A stretch of DNA of 64,000 bases from Semisulcospira habei (taxonomy: Eukaryota; Mollusca; Gastropoda; Semisulcospiridae). A program made the translations under genes and the position numbers. Under the pieces are notes generated by a model that was not told where the DNA came from, did no database searches, and saw only the letters and a list, made by a program, of their open reading frames with translations. The DNA lies in the NCBI GenBank assembly GCA_036245525.1, contig BTPG01000004.1, positions 156,276,046 to 156,340,045 of the forward strand, read 5' to 3'. Shown here in pieces: positions 10,932 to 23,100 of this stretch; the first letter of the stretch is position 1; each line of letters begins with the position of its first letter.

Positions 10932-12732
10932 CTGTAAGACAGGCGTGTCCATGGTGAATGTCTTGATGATGGATCGCACCCCATCTTGCCCAGCACGACT
11001 CCACACCACCGTGCTCCCTCCCATGTACAGCTCTTCATCTCGACACACTCCATTGCCCCCCTCCTCTCCGCTTACACGGTGACCCCCAGCCCCATGGAAC
11101 AGCCATCTCTCCTTCTGCAAGTACACAGAAAACTTTATATATCATTTGTATGTTCTTTACAGAGATGAACTCAATTGCTCTCTCTCTCTTCAAATGTTGT
11201 GACAGTGCATGTGTTCTGGACACATATCAATCTTTCAGAATTACACACACAAAAACACAAGAATTGGCACACATACGCACTAGATCCTCGTGAACCCCTG
11301 CAATCTACAGGAACTCATGTGAATGAGACATATTATTTTCACACACAGTGGAGCAAAAATAGCAGATGCGCTAAATTTGAGTGCAACGGCCTACCCCTTA
11401 ATTACATTTTCAGTACATGATTTTGAATCTTAGTGCATCATAGATGCCATGTTCAAGCGACCTCTCCATCTTCTACTTTAGTCCGCCGTGAGGTGGCCTT
11501 AGTTGCCTGCTGAGCGTTAAACCCAAATAACTAACTTCTACTTTAGTGAAGAAAGAGAAATACTTCATTGTCTGATGCATTCCATAATGACAAGATAGCC
11601 ATACTGCAACAGAGATCAACCATAACAGTTCGTGTGGTGCCAAAACAACTTAGCGCCTGTATATGACAAGCTATTGTGCCAAGCTGTTCTCACACCACCC
11701 TTGAACTGTCATGGTCAACCTGTCTCCTGAACTGTCATTTAGTCATTAGAAAAGAACTCCAAAATCATGGGAACTTCAAGAAAAGTGTTTCAACTGATAA
11801 CTTTCTTATGCATATAGCAACCATTACTGTTGCCCAAGTTAAAGGATCAGTTTCACTACATGTAAGTGTAGACCTGCCCAGCTTAAAAAGCCTACCGAGC
11901 ACAAATCCACTCAGTGTACATTTGTGCTGCCTTGATTCCACCCATATTTATACCTAACTCTATAGGGCTCGGGAAGTTCCCCACGTTGCCTAGCTGCATC
12001 GGCGCGTCAGCTGCCATCTTATGAGGATACCATTACCATAGTCACGAGAGAGCAGCGAAATAGTGTTTCAACATGTTTTTCTTCATTTTTCTTCCTCTTT
12101 GGAAACAAACGAAAACAGATTCTGGTGAGTGGTTTTCTACAGTGATGGCAAGACTTGCTGTTATTGCTTATAGTACGTCAGGACTTTCCAGACATTACAA
12201 AAACAGCAATTTCCCTTTGAGCGCTTAGTCCCGTATCCTCACAAGATGGCCACCACAACTGGCTTGGTGATGTCAGCTTCCCGAGCCCTATTAAGTGCAA
12301 CTGTAAGCCTGTCCTGTGTCCACCCAGTGTTAATCCACGTGGCAGCTGAATCAAAACAGCTGAGAAATATAGCGGCAGCACAAATTGAGCGACTGAGTGG
12401 ATTCACATCTGGGTGGATTCATGCCAGGTAGAATTTGATAGATTCACATGGATGAAACAAAATTTACCCTTTCTGCATTACTTTTTACAATACCAGGCGC
12501 AGCATACACAAGAGGACTACTCTAACGACGCACAAAATGTAGCTCACAGAAAATTATATAGCACCACCTTGTAAGAATCCTGCAGTGAGATTTCCCGGAA
12601 GGACTTGAGCAGTGGGACACCATGGTCGACATGTGTGGCATTCTGCACCTGAATCTGAAACTGGCCTGGATGTCGCTTCAAGTAGTCCCGCCCAAAAGGA
12701 ACAAAGTCCTGGGTATCGCAGGCGGATATCAT
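10932..12732 (-). CDS. anapc1: Anaphase-promoting complex subunit 1, first two coding exons (partial)
   Basis: The first coding exon is 12568-12732 (55 codons, donor GTGGTG). The second is 11114-10932 (61 codons, acceptor TTGCAG, donor GTGGGT). Both are phase 0. The protein starts MISACDTQDFVPFGRDYLKRHP, matching the conserved N-terminus of APC1 (human: MIAARDLQEFVPFGRD). The second exon has DEELYMGGSTVVWS and KTFTMDTPVLQ, matching the start of the WD-repeat-like domain. APC1 is the largest scaffold of the anaphase-promoting complex ubiquitin ligase, acting in mitosis. The 116 residues here are about 6% of the usual 1,900. No further exon is visible to the left, where DIRS copy 1 and another same-strand gene lie, so the remaining exons must be beyond the window or lost. 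Confidence 0.85.
11473..11525 (+). repeat. GTTTAACGCC tail repeat, single copy
   Basis: Reads gccgtgaggtggccttag then ttgcctgctgagcgttaaac and ccaaataact. It is the same unit as at 9350 (inverted) and 48040-48190. It is in anapc1 intron 1. Confidence 0.6.
11645..11750. repeat. Degraded half of a family A palindrome
   Basis: Contains cacccttgaactgtcatgg followed by tcaacctgtctcctgaac, the right half of the TTAA family A unit. The left half and the TTAA ends are not clear. Confidence 0.4.
11962..12291. repeat. MITE-like element with long interrupted terminal inverted repeats
   Basis: Ends are atagggctcgggaag and its reverse complement cttcccgagccctat. A second pair of inverted blocks lies inside: tgccatcttatgaggatacc near 12012 and cgtatcctcacaagatggcc near 12232. 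The 330 bp length and absence of coding fit a non-autonomous DNA transposon. I could not fix a target duplication. It lies in anapc1 intron 1, close to the coding exon. Confidence 0.65.
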
Positions 12733-13330
12733 ATCATCTGGATCCAGCGTGCTGGTAAGCTGTTTACTGCCTCACTCGCTGATAAAGAAAAGTAGATGCA
12801 TTGTACTTGAATGCAGTTAATAAATTCAGCAGCTTGATACTGGAACATCTACTTTTGTGGCCTTCCTAACTACACGTTTGTAACAACTGTATACTTCTCA
12901 GGAAATGTACGATTTCTTTTAGTACCCGACTGTGAGTGTGACACAAAGGTAAAGCAAATCTAACACATTACTCGCGAAAAATAAATCAATAAGGTATAGC
13001 ATGTAGAATACCAAGCACTGCTTTGTAAAACGCTCTAGTCTGTATATACGGAGGTTATCTTTTGCTTCGCAACAATGTACTAAAAGTGATTTGCCAAGTA
13101 CTACGGCATCCGCCGACAGCGCGTGCGCGCTACTGAGCTTACTACAAACATAACCACCGTGGATGTCAGATGTACTTAATAAAAAAAATAAAAGAACGTT
13201 TGGAGAGCGCCATGCTGATGATAACGAGTACTTACCGTCTGCAAATCGTCAAGAACCGAAAGGAGCATATATGCAAACCTATTTGCTGGCGGCCATATCT
13301 CCCGCTAACAGTAGATTCGCACTCAAATCC
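12733..13330 (-). promoter_or_regulatory. anapc1 5' region with probable non-coding first exon
   Basis: The coding exon can be extended upstream to an acceptor at 12752-12753 (cttaccag). A strong donor GTAAGT lies at 13235 on the minus strand. Together they suggest a 5' UTR exon ending at 13236. A GC-rich stretch with repeated CG near 13110-13130 lies inside the proposed intron. A joined upstream ATG would be out of frame, so the start at 12732 is preferred. Confidence 0.4.
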
Positions 13331-14233
<903 letters not shown>

Positions 14234-14249
14234 TGCGCGCATCTCCAGG

Positions 14250-14330
14250 ACTGGAATAGATCTTCATGCGCCCTCCAGGCGCATGAGGATCTATGCCCCT
14301 CTAGATGTTTGGAGCATGCACGCTGCACTC
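14250..14330. repeat. Short inverted repeat
   Basis: agatcttcatgcgcc at about 14259 and ggcgcatgaggatct at about 14279 form a 15 bp stem with one mismatch and a five-base loop. It lies next to the microsatellite. Its origin is unknown. Confidence 0.5.
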
Positions 14331-14939
14331 TGATACGCTTTCAGGTGACCCGTGTACTTAGCTAGGCAAAGTCAGTCAACCTGCTTTCCGCACACAAATT
14401 ATAGCAAGACTGAATTGTACCGCGAAATTCTAGTCAGTTTTGTCACAGTCACCATTTTCTCAAGCCTATGAAGTGAAAGCGTGAAACTCATATCAGGTAA
14501 AATATAAAATCAAGTAAAAACTAAAACTTACGTCAGTCATGACAAATGACGCCGTTTGACTCGGTGACGCGGTGTATGTCCTGCGCCCCTTATAGAACTC
14601 ACTGACGCATTGGCAGATCTGCGAGACTTCAGTCCGGCATTTCAATAGGAGATAATTCAACATCAGAATCAGGTCAAAGACAAAAGGTAGAGACCATTGA
14701 CAGCGAGGACAGCTCTTATATAGAAAGGACTTTGTGGGTTATGGTTAATCCCATCTTGTTCTTCTTTCAGGTAAGAAAGGTTCTTCATTTTTCGTTCATT
14801 TGTTTGTGTCAGTTGCAAGACTGAGGCTACATGATGTAGTAGGCCTAGGTGGCTCAGGGGTACCGTGAATCAGATGTAAAGTCGATAGCGAATTAGATGT
14901 AGTAGGCAAGGCTTAGGTGGCTCAGAGCTACCCTCAATC

Positions 14940-15227
14940 TTGTATACAGACCAAGGGGAATTACTGAGCGCTGGACAGACAAACAGTTAGATCCGGCCCT
15001 GCCCCCGCCTATCACTATCAAGCACCCAATCGCCACTGAGAAATGCACAAGTGTAGAGCAACTAGATGATCATATACATCCTCAAAAAGAGGATGTAGAT
15101 GATCGTCTTGCTCTATACTTGTGTATTTCTCTGTGGGCTGGCGATTGGGTGCCTCTTATAGGCGGGGGCAGGGGATCTAACTGTTTGTCTGTCCAGCGCT
15201 CAGTAATTCCCCTTGGTCTGTATACAA
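14940..15227. repeat. Long hairpin: two 140 bp arms, five-base loop
   Basis: The left arm (14940-15083) starts ttgtatacagaccaagg and the right arm (15089-15227) ends ccttggtctgtatacaa. The two are near-perfect reverse complements separated by aaaaa. A relative of the right arm occurs singly at 56410-56570 (tttttctgtgggctgggg). This suggests a dispersed repeat that became inverted and fused head to head. Confidence 0.85.
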
Positions 15228-15424
15228 TTCTGCCAGCGCTAGCCTCACTTATCTGGTTTGTGAGTACCCTCAATCTGTAAAGACAACCGTGAGCAACTTT
15301 ACATCTAATTCACAGAACCCTTCAGCACATGTACAATAGTGTTATAGAACCAGACATTTCTGATGATATGCGAGACTGAGTTTGAATGACTAAATTTGAC
15401 ACTGTACACAGGGAAGTGCCGCAA

Positions 15425-16140
15425 GCCGACAGTTGCTACTCGGCAAGCCCTGTACTATGGCAGTCCCTTTATCATTAGCCCCATCTTGTAACACCCTCCT
15501 CCCCAATTTACGTTACCATCCCCACCAACTCCAACCATTCCCAGTGAAGGCCCTGGCGTGGTAAAAGATCTGCCATAGTTAATTTGTGTTGGTGCTTGAG
15601 TAATCAATATGTAGGCCTATCTGATTTATATTTCTCAACACTAGCATTTTGACATTGAATAATAAATAAACACACAAGAATACTTTGCATAGCTTCACAT
15701 TCTCGCCTCACTTGTTAATGACAAGATGTTCATAAAATGCACCAAAAAAATGTAACTTATGGGTTTGTTAATTTCTACTTTAAATTAAATGTGCATGGAA
15801 TCCATTCTGTGTTCCACCATGTCTACATGTCCATGTTCCCCACAGTAGGGCTCATCTCATTGTGATAACCAACAGTTAGCAGTAGTGCCAGCCAACAGTT
15901 GCTACTCAGCAGGCCCTTGTGGCAGACCCTTTACCTATAGCCACACTTAACCCCCTCCTCCCCACTTTACATTACCCTCCCCACCACCCCAACCACTCCC
16001 AGTAAAGGGCCTGGCGTGGTAAAGAACCTGCCACACAACTGTCAGATGTGTTATGTATCTAAACTAACGTTTATGTGGCAGGCCTTTTATCATGCCAGAC
16101 CCTTTACCTAACCCCCTCCCCCCCCCAACCCCCCCCCCCC
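15425..16140. repeat. Two and a half copies of a ggcag...ctgcc repeat
   Basis: Block 1 (about 15465-15580) and block 2 (about 15911-16035) share cccagtraaggscctggcg and gtggtaaag, flanked by ggcagaccctttac and its partial reverse complement aaagaacctgcca. A third start (tggcaggccttttatc) at 16077 runs into a C-rich tract at 16115-16142. No coding. Confidence 0.6.
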
Positions 16141-16424
16141 CACCACCATCCCTTTATAAATAAATTTGAAAAACATAGCATAAGCAATATATAGCGATTA
16201 AACCACAGTGTGTCCACCCACACAAACACACATGTATATATGTAATACATGTATGGAACACATAAATACCACATGTATACAAAAAGCAACAACGCACAAA
16301 CATATACCACACCAAACACACTAACATAGAAAAAGCATGTAAACACAAAACAGTTCCAAAACTGTTTCAAAAACACTTTATTTTCTCTGTCAATTTTTTA
16401 AAGACATGTAGTCAGAAAATCTCT

Positions 16425-16594
16425 TTAACTCATTCAACCCCACGGCCACATTTCCATAATTTTGAAGGTGTCCCATGGATCGACTATGATAATTCAAGGG
16501 TAATGCCAGATTAGCTTGGTGCCACCAGCCTTGAATTGTCATGGTCAATCCACCTGCTGCTGTAATAGTAGGGGGTCGGAGCTACATGGGTTAA
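16425..16594. repeat. TTAA palindrome, family A copy 1 (shortened)
   Basis: Begins ttaactcattcaacccc and ends ctacatgggttaa. It carries the family core gataattcaagggtaatgcc and attagcttggtgcc, and the second half is partly deleted. It shares its right TTAA with the next element. Confidence 0.75.
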
Positions 16595-16630
16595 TCCCCT
16601 TGTGTATGCGGCCACATGTACAGGGGCTAA
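16591..16630. repeat. TTAA palindrome, family C copy 2 (short)
   Basis: Reads ttaatccccttgtgtatgcg then gccacatgtacaggggctaa. It is 40 bp, with the right end changed to CTAA. It uses the same TTAA as the end of the preceding family A copy. Confidence 0.5.
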
Positions 16631-16702
16631 GCCCATCTTCAAAGTAGTTTTCATGTTTACACAATAAGACAAATATATATACAGAATGCTGTTTAATGAC
16701 TG

Positions 16703-19700
16703 TCAAAATCCTTTCCTCAGGAGAAAATCACACACTTGGTCAGCAACTAAGCCCTTGACCCGAATGTAGCCCCCAACTTCATGGACTTGTGATGCAATGA
16801 TTTCTTTCCCAGTCACTTCTTGAAGGTAGGCCCGAAGTTCAGCATCAAATGCCTGTGTAAGCAAAACAAAGCAAACAAATAGTTACAGGTACAGCTAAAA
16901 ACTGAAGAACATTCAGTCATGCTATGCTTTCTGTGTCTCCTGTCCATACGTCATGGGCAATAATTTGCACAATATAGTTTACACACAGTGCCACATCAAT
17001 TGTGGTGTAGGAACTGGGGGAAGTGGGGATTGGCGGGGTGGGAGGGGGGGGGGGGGGAGGGCACAGAGTATCCTCCAGTCCCTCTAAATCTTTTCAAACT
17101 TAAAAAAAGTTTGGAGGAAAAATGTTTTTGGAGCAAAATATTGATTAATATAACATTTTTATTTATTATTTTGAGAACATTTTCTTAATCTCAGTTGTTT
17201 TGGTTTCATTGTCTGATATTTTGGAGTCAATAGATTGTACTTTGCGGGTTTACCCATGACATATTAAGGTAGTAGTACGTTGATATTCCCATTAGTATGT
17301 CAGTAGAAATTACACCATGCAGCTTACACAGACTGCGCACACTGATTGTATGGTTCAATATCTAAACAAAGATGTAGGATCAAAATAGCAAAAGGTGACA
17401 TGTAGCAAAGGTTAATTTTCACAGGACTATAAAGAAAATACTCAAATAATGATAGTCACTAGTAATCAATATCTGATAACTTCTTTGCTGTTCTATATAC
17501 TACATAATACTGGATTAACTCATTCCACCCAGCGCACATATTTCCCAAATTTTGGAGGCGTCATCTAACGACTATGCACCAGTTGCAGGAGATGGATTGA
17601 CCATGATAATTCAAGGGCAGTGCCAGATTAGCTTGGCGCTAACAGGCGCCAAGCTAACCTGGCACTACCCTTGAATTATCATGGTCAACCCATCTCCTGC
17701 TGTAGTGCATCAGGGCTGAATAGGTTTTAAAAAATGCCCACAATAACAATGAAGTATTTCTTTCACGACTTGGTCAGTAACAAAAATTATTAAAAAATCA
17801 ATGCATGTATGCAACTAGCACAAGCACAAACACACACACATGCACATCTCTCTGCCAAGAACCTCTGCTTTGAATCCGGGTACACAAAAGGTCTGTGGGC
17901 CGACATCAGCCACTGTTTTCCTGCACACAGCTGTGTGCGGGCCAACAGCGGCTGACGTCAGCCTGATAGCCTTTTGCTTATCCAGATATTACCAGATTCG
18001 GTGAGAGCCAAAAGTTGTCCCTAGCTCCTTACCCAGATGTCACCTTCAATGTTTTTGATCAGAACCAGTTTGCGGGTGCCTCCATTTCTAAACTCTGGGT
18101 AAATGGGCAGAACATGATTCTTAGTCCTCCTCACTAAATATGGCAGCTGACATGCACTTTCTGAAAAGGAAAGAAAGGATTAGACAGGCAATCCAGTAGT
18201 GTGGAAAAGGCACATAACCAGTCCAAGGCAGCGGGGGCCCTATAGCTGCCAGGTTTCTGGTCCCGGAGTTTTGTTTTGTTTTGTTTTTCTCAGGGAAGCC
18301 TACTGTATGATTGGTAAATGTTTGTCCACTAAACACAGCATTCATGGGAAACAATAAATCCATTCAGCCCGGGCACACTAGAATAGAAGTTGGATCAATC
18401 GTAATACACGTAGCTCAAGGATGGTGCCAGAATAGCTTAGCGCCTTCATGTGTTAATCTGTTCATAGCACCTTCTCTGAACTATCGCAGTTGATCTACTG
18501 GTACTTCAGGAACTCTTATTTCATTCTCTAACAGTGAATTGGTAATTCTGACTGCAAGGCTTAAGCAGTCAATGTGTTAAATACAATACTTTTGTCTCAC
18601 ACTGATTGTCTCCCTCAATTTGCTGCCAGCGATGTGAGAGATTAACCAGTGTGTGCTTTCATGTGATGGAGGGAAGTGGATGTAAGGTGTTTGGAAGGGA
18701 TTGGGTGGTTTAAAGTAGTGTATAATTGTGTGTGTGTCTGAGAGAGAGAGGGTGTGCTGTTGTGCACGTGAAGCAAGTCCAGTGTTTTCCTGGAGAATAG
18801 CGATATACAAGAACTATTTATTATTATTATACTAAAGATAACCCAAAGATTCTGTGCCATTTCACTACATGTATTCCTTGGGTTTGCTTGACACTGACAG
18901 ACTGTTGTAAGGTTCCCTCTCAGGTCAGAAACCATCCCTGCTCACTTACTTTTTGGGGGTTCACATCTCATATTCTTACCTTTGGGAGGCACCCAACCAG
19001 ATGGAGTTGGATATTTTTCATGTTTTGGAGGTGGAGGGACTGTCTTTAAGGGAAGCAGCCTGTCCACATACTTAATCTCTTCTGTGGAAATCTCGAACTC
19101 AGTCAGGTCTGCATCGGACAGCTCTGATACTGTCGGTGAAGTGCCAGATGATAAACACTGTTGTTGCTGCTGCTGAAAAAAATGAGAGGAAATTTCTCAC
19201 ATATATTATTCCTGTCTCATTACTGTCAGTGTGGCTAAGGGGTCAACTTTGTTATTTTCAAATGCAGCGTGATCATAGCCTGTGAATATCTATCTAGCGT
19301 GATTCCACCCTGGTGTAAATCCATCCAGGGTAGTTTTCTTACTGCAATTCCACCCTATGTGGGTCCGTGCTGAGTAGATTATCACTGTCACTCTATGCAG
19401 AGTTTGCATCAAAATATATCTAAATTTAAACGTTAGTGTCATCTTGATGATCGAATGAAACTTGTTATATGCATCTAGCGATCCTTTAAGAAATATGATT
19501 CCATTAACATTTTAACGGCTCAAATGGAGGGTGACCACATCAGTTTTGGCCGGTATGGCCACATTTGCACTGGGATATTCCTCCGCATTGGGATTGCCAT
19601 ATTATTCTGAAGATCATGATTTTTACAAAATATTTATTATTTACTTTACTTATTCGTTTACCTTTTAAGCGTATCCCTACTGTGGAATATATTTCTCAAA

Positions 19701-19939
19701 ATTGGGGACACCATATTACTGTGATGATGATACGACTTAGCTGAAGGACTTAGAGAAGTAGAACTCAACAAAACTAACTTGTGGGGAAACTATATTATAC
19801 TGGTGGATATTTACATATTTATACGAGAAACACGTACATTAAACACAAGCGAAGGGCTTGAGCGGATCGCTGTTCGTGTTCTTCTCAAAGGAACATGACA
19901 CATTCGGCAAACGCATCCAAGCAGACGCACGGACGCCAT
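16703..19939 (-). CDS. mrpl49: Mitochondrial large ribosomal subunit protein mL49
   Basis: Four exons: 19939-19838 (start, donor GTACGT), 19172-18980 (donor GTAAGA), 18160-18033 (donor GTAAGG) and 16852-16703 (stop TGA). All junction phases agree and the total is 573 nt, 190 aa. The first exon is Arg-rich with few acidic residues (MASVRLLGCVCRMCHVPLRR), as expected of a mitochondrial targeting peptide. The second has HEKYPTPSGWVPPK, the third LPYLVRRTKNHVLPIYPE and IKNIEGDIW, and the fourth VHEVGGYIRVKGLV and DFLLRKGF, all matching human MRPL49 landmarks (HEHYPTPSGWQPP, LPYFVRRSRMHNIPVYK, VEGDIW, LLEKGF). A Gln tract opens the second exon. The gene is complete and looks intact. It is head to head with zfyve19. 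Confidence 0.95.
17515..17730. repeat. TTAA palindrome, family A copy 2
   Basis: Starts ttaactcattccaccc and ends ggttttaa. The arms meet at gcttggcgctaacaggcgcc and pair over almost the whole length, including the core accatgataattcaaggg with its complement cccttgaattatcatggt. It lies in mrpl49 intron 3. No coding. Confidence 0.88.
18357..18580. repeat. Degraded family A palindrome
   Basis: Contains ccattcagcccgggcac, gctcaaggatggtgccagaa and tagcttagcgcc on the left, and caccttctctgaac on the right. The pairing is eroded and the ends are uncertain. It is in mrpl49 intron 2. Confidence 0.45.
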
Positions 19940-20179
19940 TTTAGAGAAGGGCTAGCACTCTCGGCATTCAGCGCTCGTTTGAACTAAGGCGTACGTAATT
20001 TTGTATCTTCACATAACACATAATTGCGTTGGAATAGTGAGAAACACTTAGAGGCGTAGGCCTTTACCAATCGAGATTGCGTGATGATTCCTTTCGATCT
20101 TTGTTTTTCAGCAAGTGTCTGTAAGCGGTTTGCGGACTACTGTCTCTAATTTGTGTGACAACTGAACCGGCGATCAGCT
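19940..20179. promoter_or_regulatory. Shared bidirectional promoter of mrpl49 and zfyve19
   Basis: Only 240 bp separate the two start codons, which diverge. A CCAAT box (taccaatcga) lies near 20068. A polypyrimidine-AG (tttgtttttcag) at about 20100-20111 could be a 5' UTR acceptor for zfyve19. There is no TATA box near either start. Divergent housekeeping pairs of this kind usually share one nucleosome-free region. Confidence 0.55.
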
Positions 20180-23100
20180 ATGTCTGGACAGTGTTACGGC
20201 TGTGGCACTGAATTCAGTTTCTTCAAGAAGGAGGTAAAAATTATATCAGCCACGATGACGTTTTTTTAATTGTAATAAGGCGACACAAAGACCAAAGCGT
20301 GACAAAGAAGACAAGAGTTGGTTCTCAGGCGTTATCCCCCAATAAACGGCATAAAAAAAATAGGCGACTTCAACTGTACTTCATCTTTGACATCATCAGT
20401 TTCATATGGAGAGAACCCTCCTCCCTCTGCATCTGAAATATATACAGACATGACATCGTCTTGTAAATCTAGGATAATTTGACTTTTTCTCACTCTGGTT
20501 CTGTTAAGCCTTTTTTTTATTTTGTCTCCTGGTTTAGATCTGTACAAAATTGAGATTTGTTTCTTCACCCTTGTACGTGTACGTGTCACCTTGCCCTTAC
20601 ACATCTCTACCCTCTACTAGGCCTCCAAAGGACTTTTCTAGTGGGCCCACGAGACTGTACGTATCTAGATGTCTGTATATAGTTTTCACTTCTTCTTCTT
20701 CTGTTTCTTCTTTCTTTTTCTTTTTTTTTTCAAAACTACTATTATTCTTTTAAATTATTATTATTTTATTATTATTATTTATTTATTTTATTTTATTTGG
20801 GGGGGGGGGGAGGAGGGGGGGATGGGTCAAGATATATGTGAAGATTACTAACAACTTTTTCTTTATCTCGAACGCAGTCACACTTGGAGTTTGGCTCTCA
20901 AAATGAAATCTGTGGTCTTTTGTAGCGCCTCCACAGGCCCGTACAGTTTCTCTTGTAGAGTGGCAGGCTTTGGCCATATCTCCGCCCTCAGCAGCTGGTG
21001 GTTCCCACAGTCCTGGGGGATGTGCTCTGCGGTCTGCTCTGCTTCTCCACAAGGGCATCGAGGAGATGGCACGAGGTGGAAGTGTCTGTGCAGGTGGAAA
21101 TTGAATCGGTTGTGCCCGGTCCTCAGACGGAAGATGGTCACCTGCTCTTGTCTGGACAGCTGATGGTAACTGTCTAGGGGCCGTTGTGGTGGCCTGTACA
21201 CAGACTTAATGATGGTCTTCATTTCTGTGAAGCTGACCCCATCTTTATCTTGTTCTTTCTCTGCGCCCACTTTTGCCATTCTGTCAGCTTCTTCATTGCC
21301 GTAGATGCCACAGTGTGAAGGGATCCACTGAAGCACCAGTCTGGTGCACTTGATGTTTTGCAGTGCCTCTTGTAGACGTGGCAGTTTGCTTGTTGTTGCT
21401 GCCTCAAGGACAGACATGGCATCAGTCAGGAAGACAATCTGTGCATCAGGGTCTGCAGTGCCACTAAGGGTGTTTGCAGCGCAGACCAGGGCTTCCACCT
21501 CAGCTCTGTAATTTGTGCAGTGAAGGCCTGTTGGTACTGCCTCTGCCTGCCATTTTCCGTTTGGGTACTGAATGTACACCCCAGCCCCTCCATTTTGAAC
21601 CGCATCTGTGGCCGATCCATCGGTGTATGCCCGTATTCATGCTTCTGGGGATACTTTTCTTCGAGCATGGCCAGTGTCAGGGCTTTCTTGCTCACAGTGC
21701 TGTGCTCGTCTTTGGTGGTGATGTTGGTACCGTGGAAGAGATGGTGATGTTTTCTGGCTTACTTTCCCAGGGTGGATGGTCACTAGCAGGATTCAGAGCC
21801 TCTACCTGAGCAGGGAGCTTTGCCTGGTGTTTTCTCTGCAGTGCTCTCGTTTCCTTCACAAAGCTTGATCTTTTCAGTCTCCCTGAGGTTGGTTGTTTCA
21901 TCCTGGCATTCATAGGATGGTCTTTGGAAGGCTTGACCTTTGTGGACTGTATCAAGGCTTTGCAATCTCTTCTCATGCGCAGGGGTGGGATGCCTGTTGT
22001 CTCTTCCATCTTTTCAATTGGTGTGGATCTCATTGCGTCGGTGATGGTACGCAGTGCCTGGTTCTAAACTCTGTCAATGGTCTGCTGGTGTGACTGGGCT
22101 GCCGTCAACCATGCATTGGATCCTTACTGAAGGTGTGGTCTCACTGTGCCTTGATATACATTTTGAGGATCTTTTCATTGGCTCCCCATTGTGTTCCAGC
22201 CGGCTTCCTCATGATGTTCAGCTTTCTTCTAGCTTTCACTTCTGCGTTTCAGATGTGCGGCTTCCGCGTCGGCCTCTTGTCAATGGTGACTCCAGGTATG
22301 TCTGTTGGTCTACATACCGCAGTGGGGTGTTGCCCACTGTTAGGTTGCCAGCCTTTGCTTTGTTGGAGAGAGAGAAGAGTGTGGCTGATGATTTTTCTAT
22401 TACTAACAACAATTAAATATATGTCTGATTGCAGCATGGGTGCAAGAACTGTGGTTTTGCCTTTTGTTCCAACTGCCTGCCCAAAAAGACAGCTGTGCCC
22501 AAGCTGGACAACACAAAACACCATGTCTGTAACAGATGTTTTGATATCCTGACAGGGTATGTTGTTTCATCAGAGATCTGATTAAACCTTAACATTTTGC
22601 GTTCCCTAAAATCATGATGCTTGATGGGCATTTTCTTTTTGTTCTCATGAATTGAGATTGGCAGATTGCAATCTTTTCATTCCCGTGATCATGAAAAACG
22701 AAGTTGACATGATCCCTGAAAATATTCTGGTTATTTTGTGAACTTAACTCTTTCCCTACGTAACATTTTCAGCCAGTCAGTTCCCTTCCGACGTAGCAGG
22801 GAAAAGGACCTCTGTTCCCTCGTGACGTACATTTTTGGGGTAGATTGAATTGATTTTCACAGCCTCCCAAGGTAACAACCATAGATAAATTGGGTATCAT
22901 TGGAAAGAGCATTAAAAGTATTTTTCAAAACTGCATGTGTTTGTGCATCAGTTTAGTGGGAAGTCAAACCAATTTGATTATTATGTAACAGAACAAATGT
23001 GGCGGAGCAAAAAATGAGAAACGTGGTTTTGGCAGCAACAGTGTAAGCACATGATGAAAAGCCCAGATTTACTCACCAACATGGCAGGAAAATGTATTCC

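Noticed and set aside
10930..13240. A complete anapc1 gene
   Set aside because: Only two coding exons can be recognised; further APC1 sequence is absent from the window.
20332..20604. Basic 90-residue frame on the minus strand in zfyve19 intron 1
   Set aside because: No domain, no splice context, low-complexity base composition; cannot be supported as a gene.
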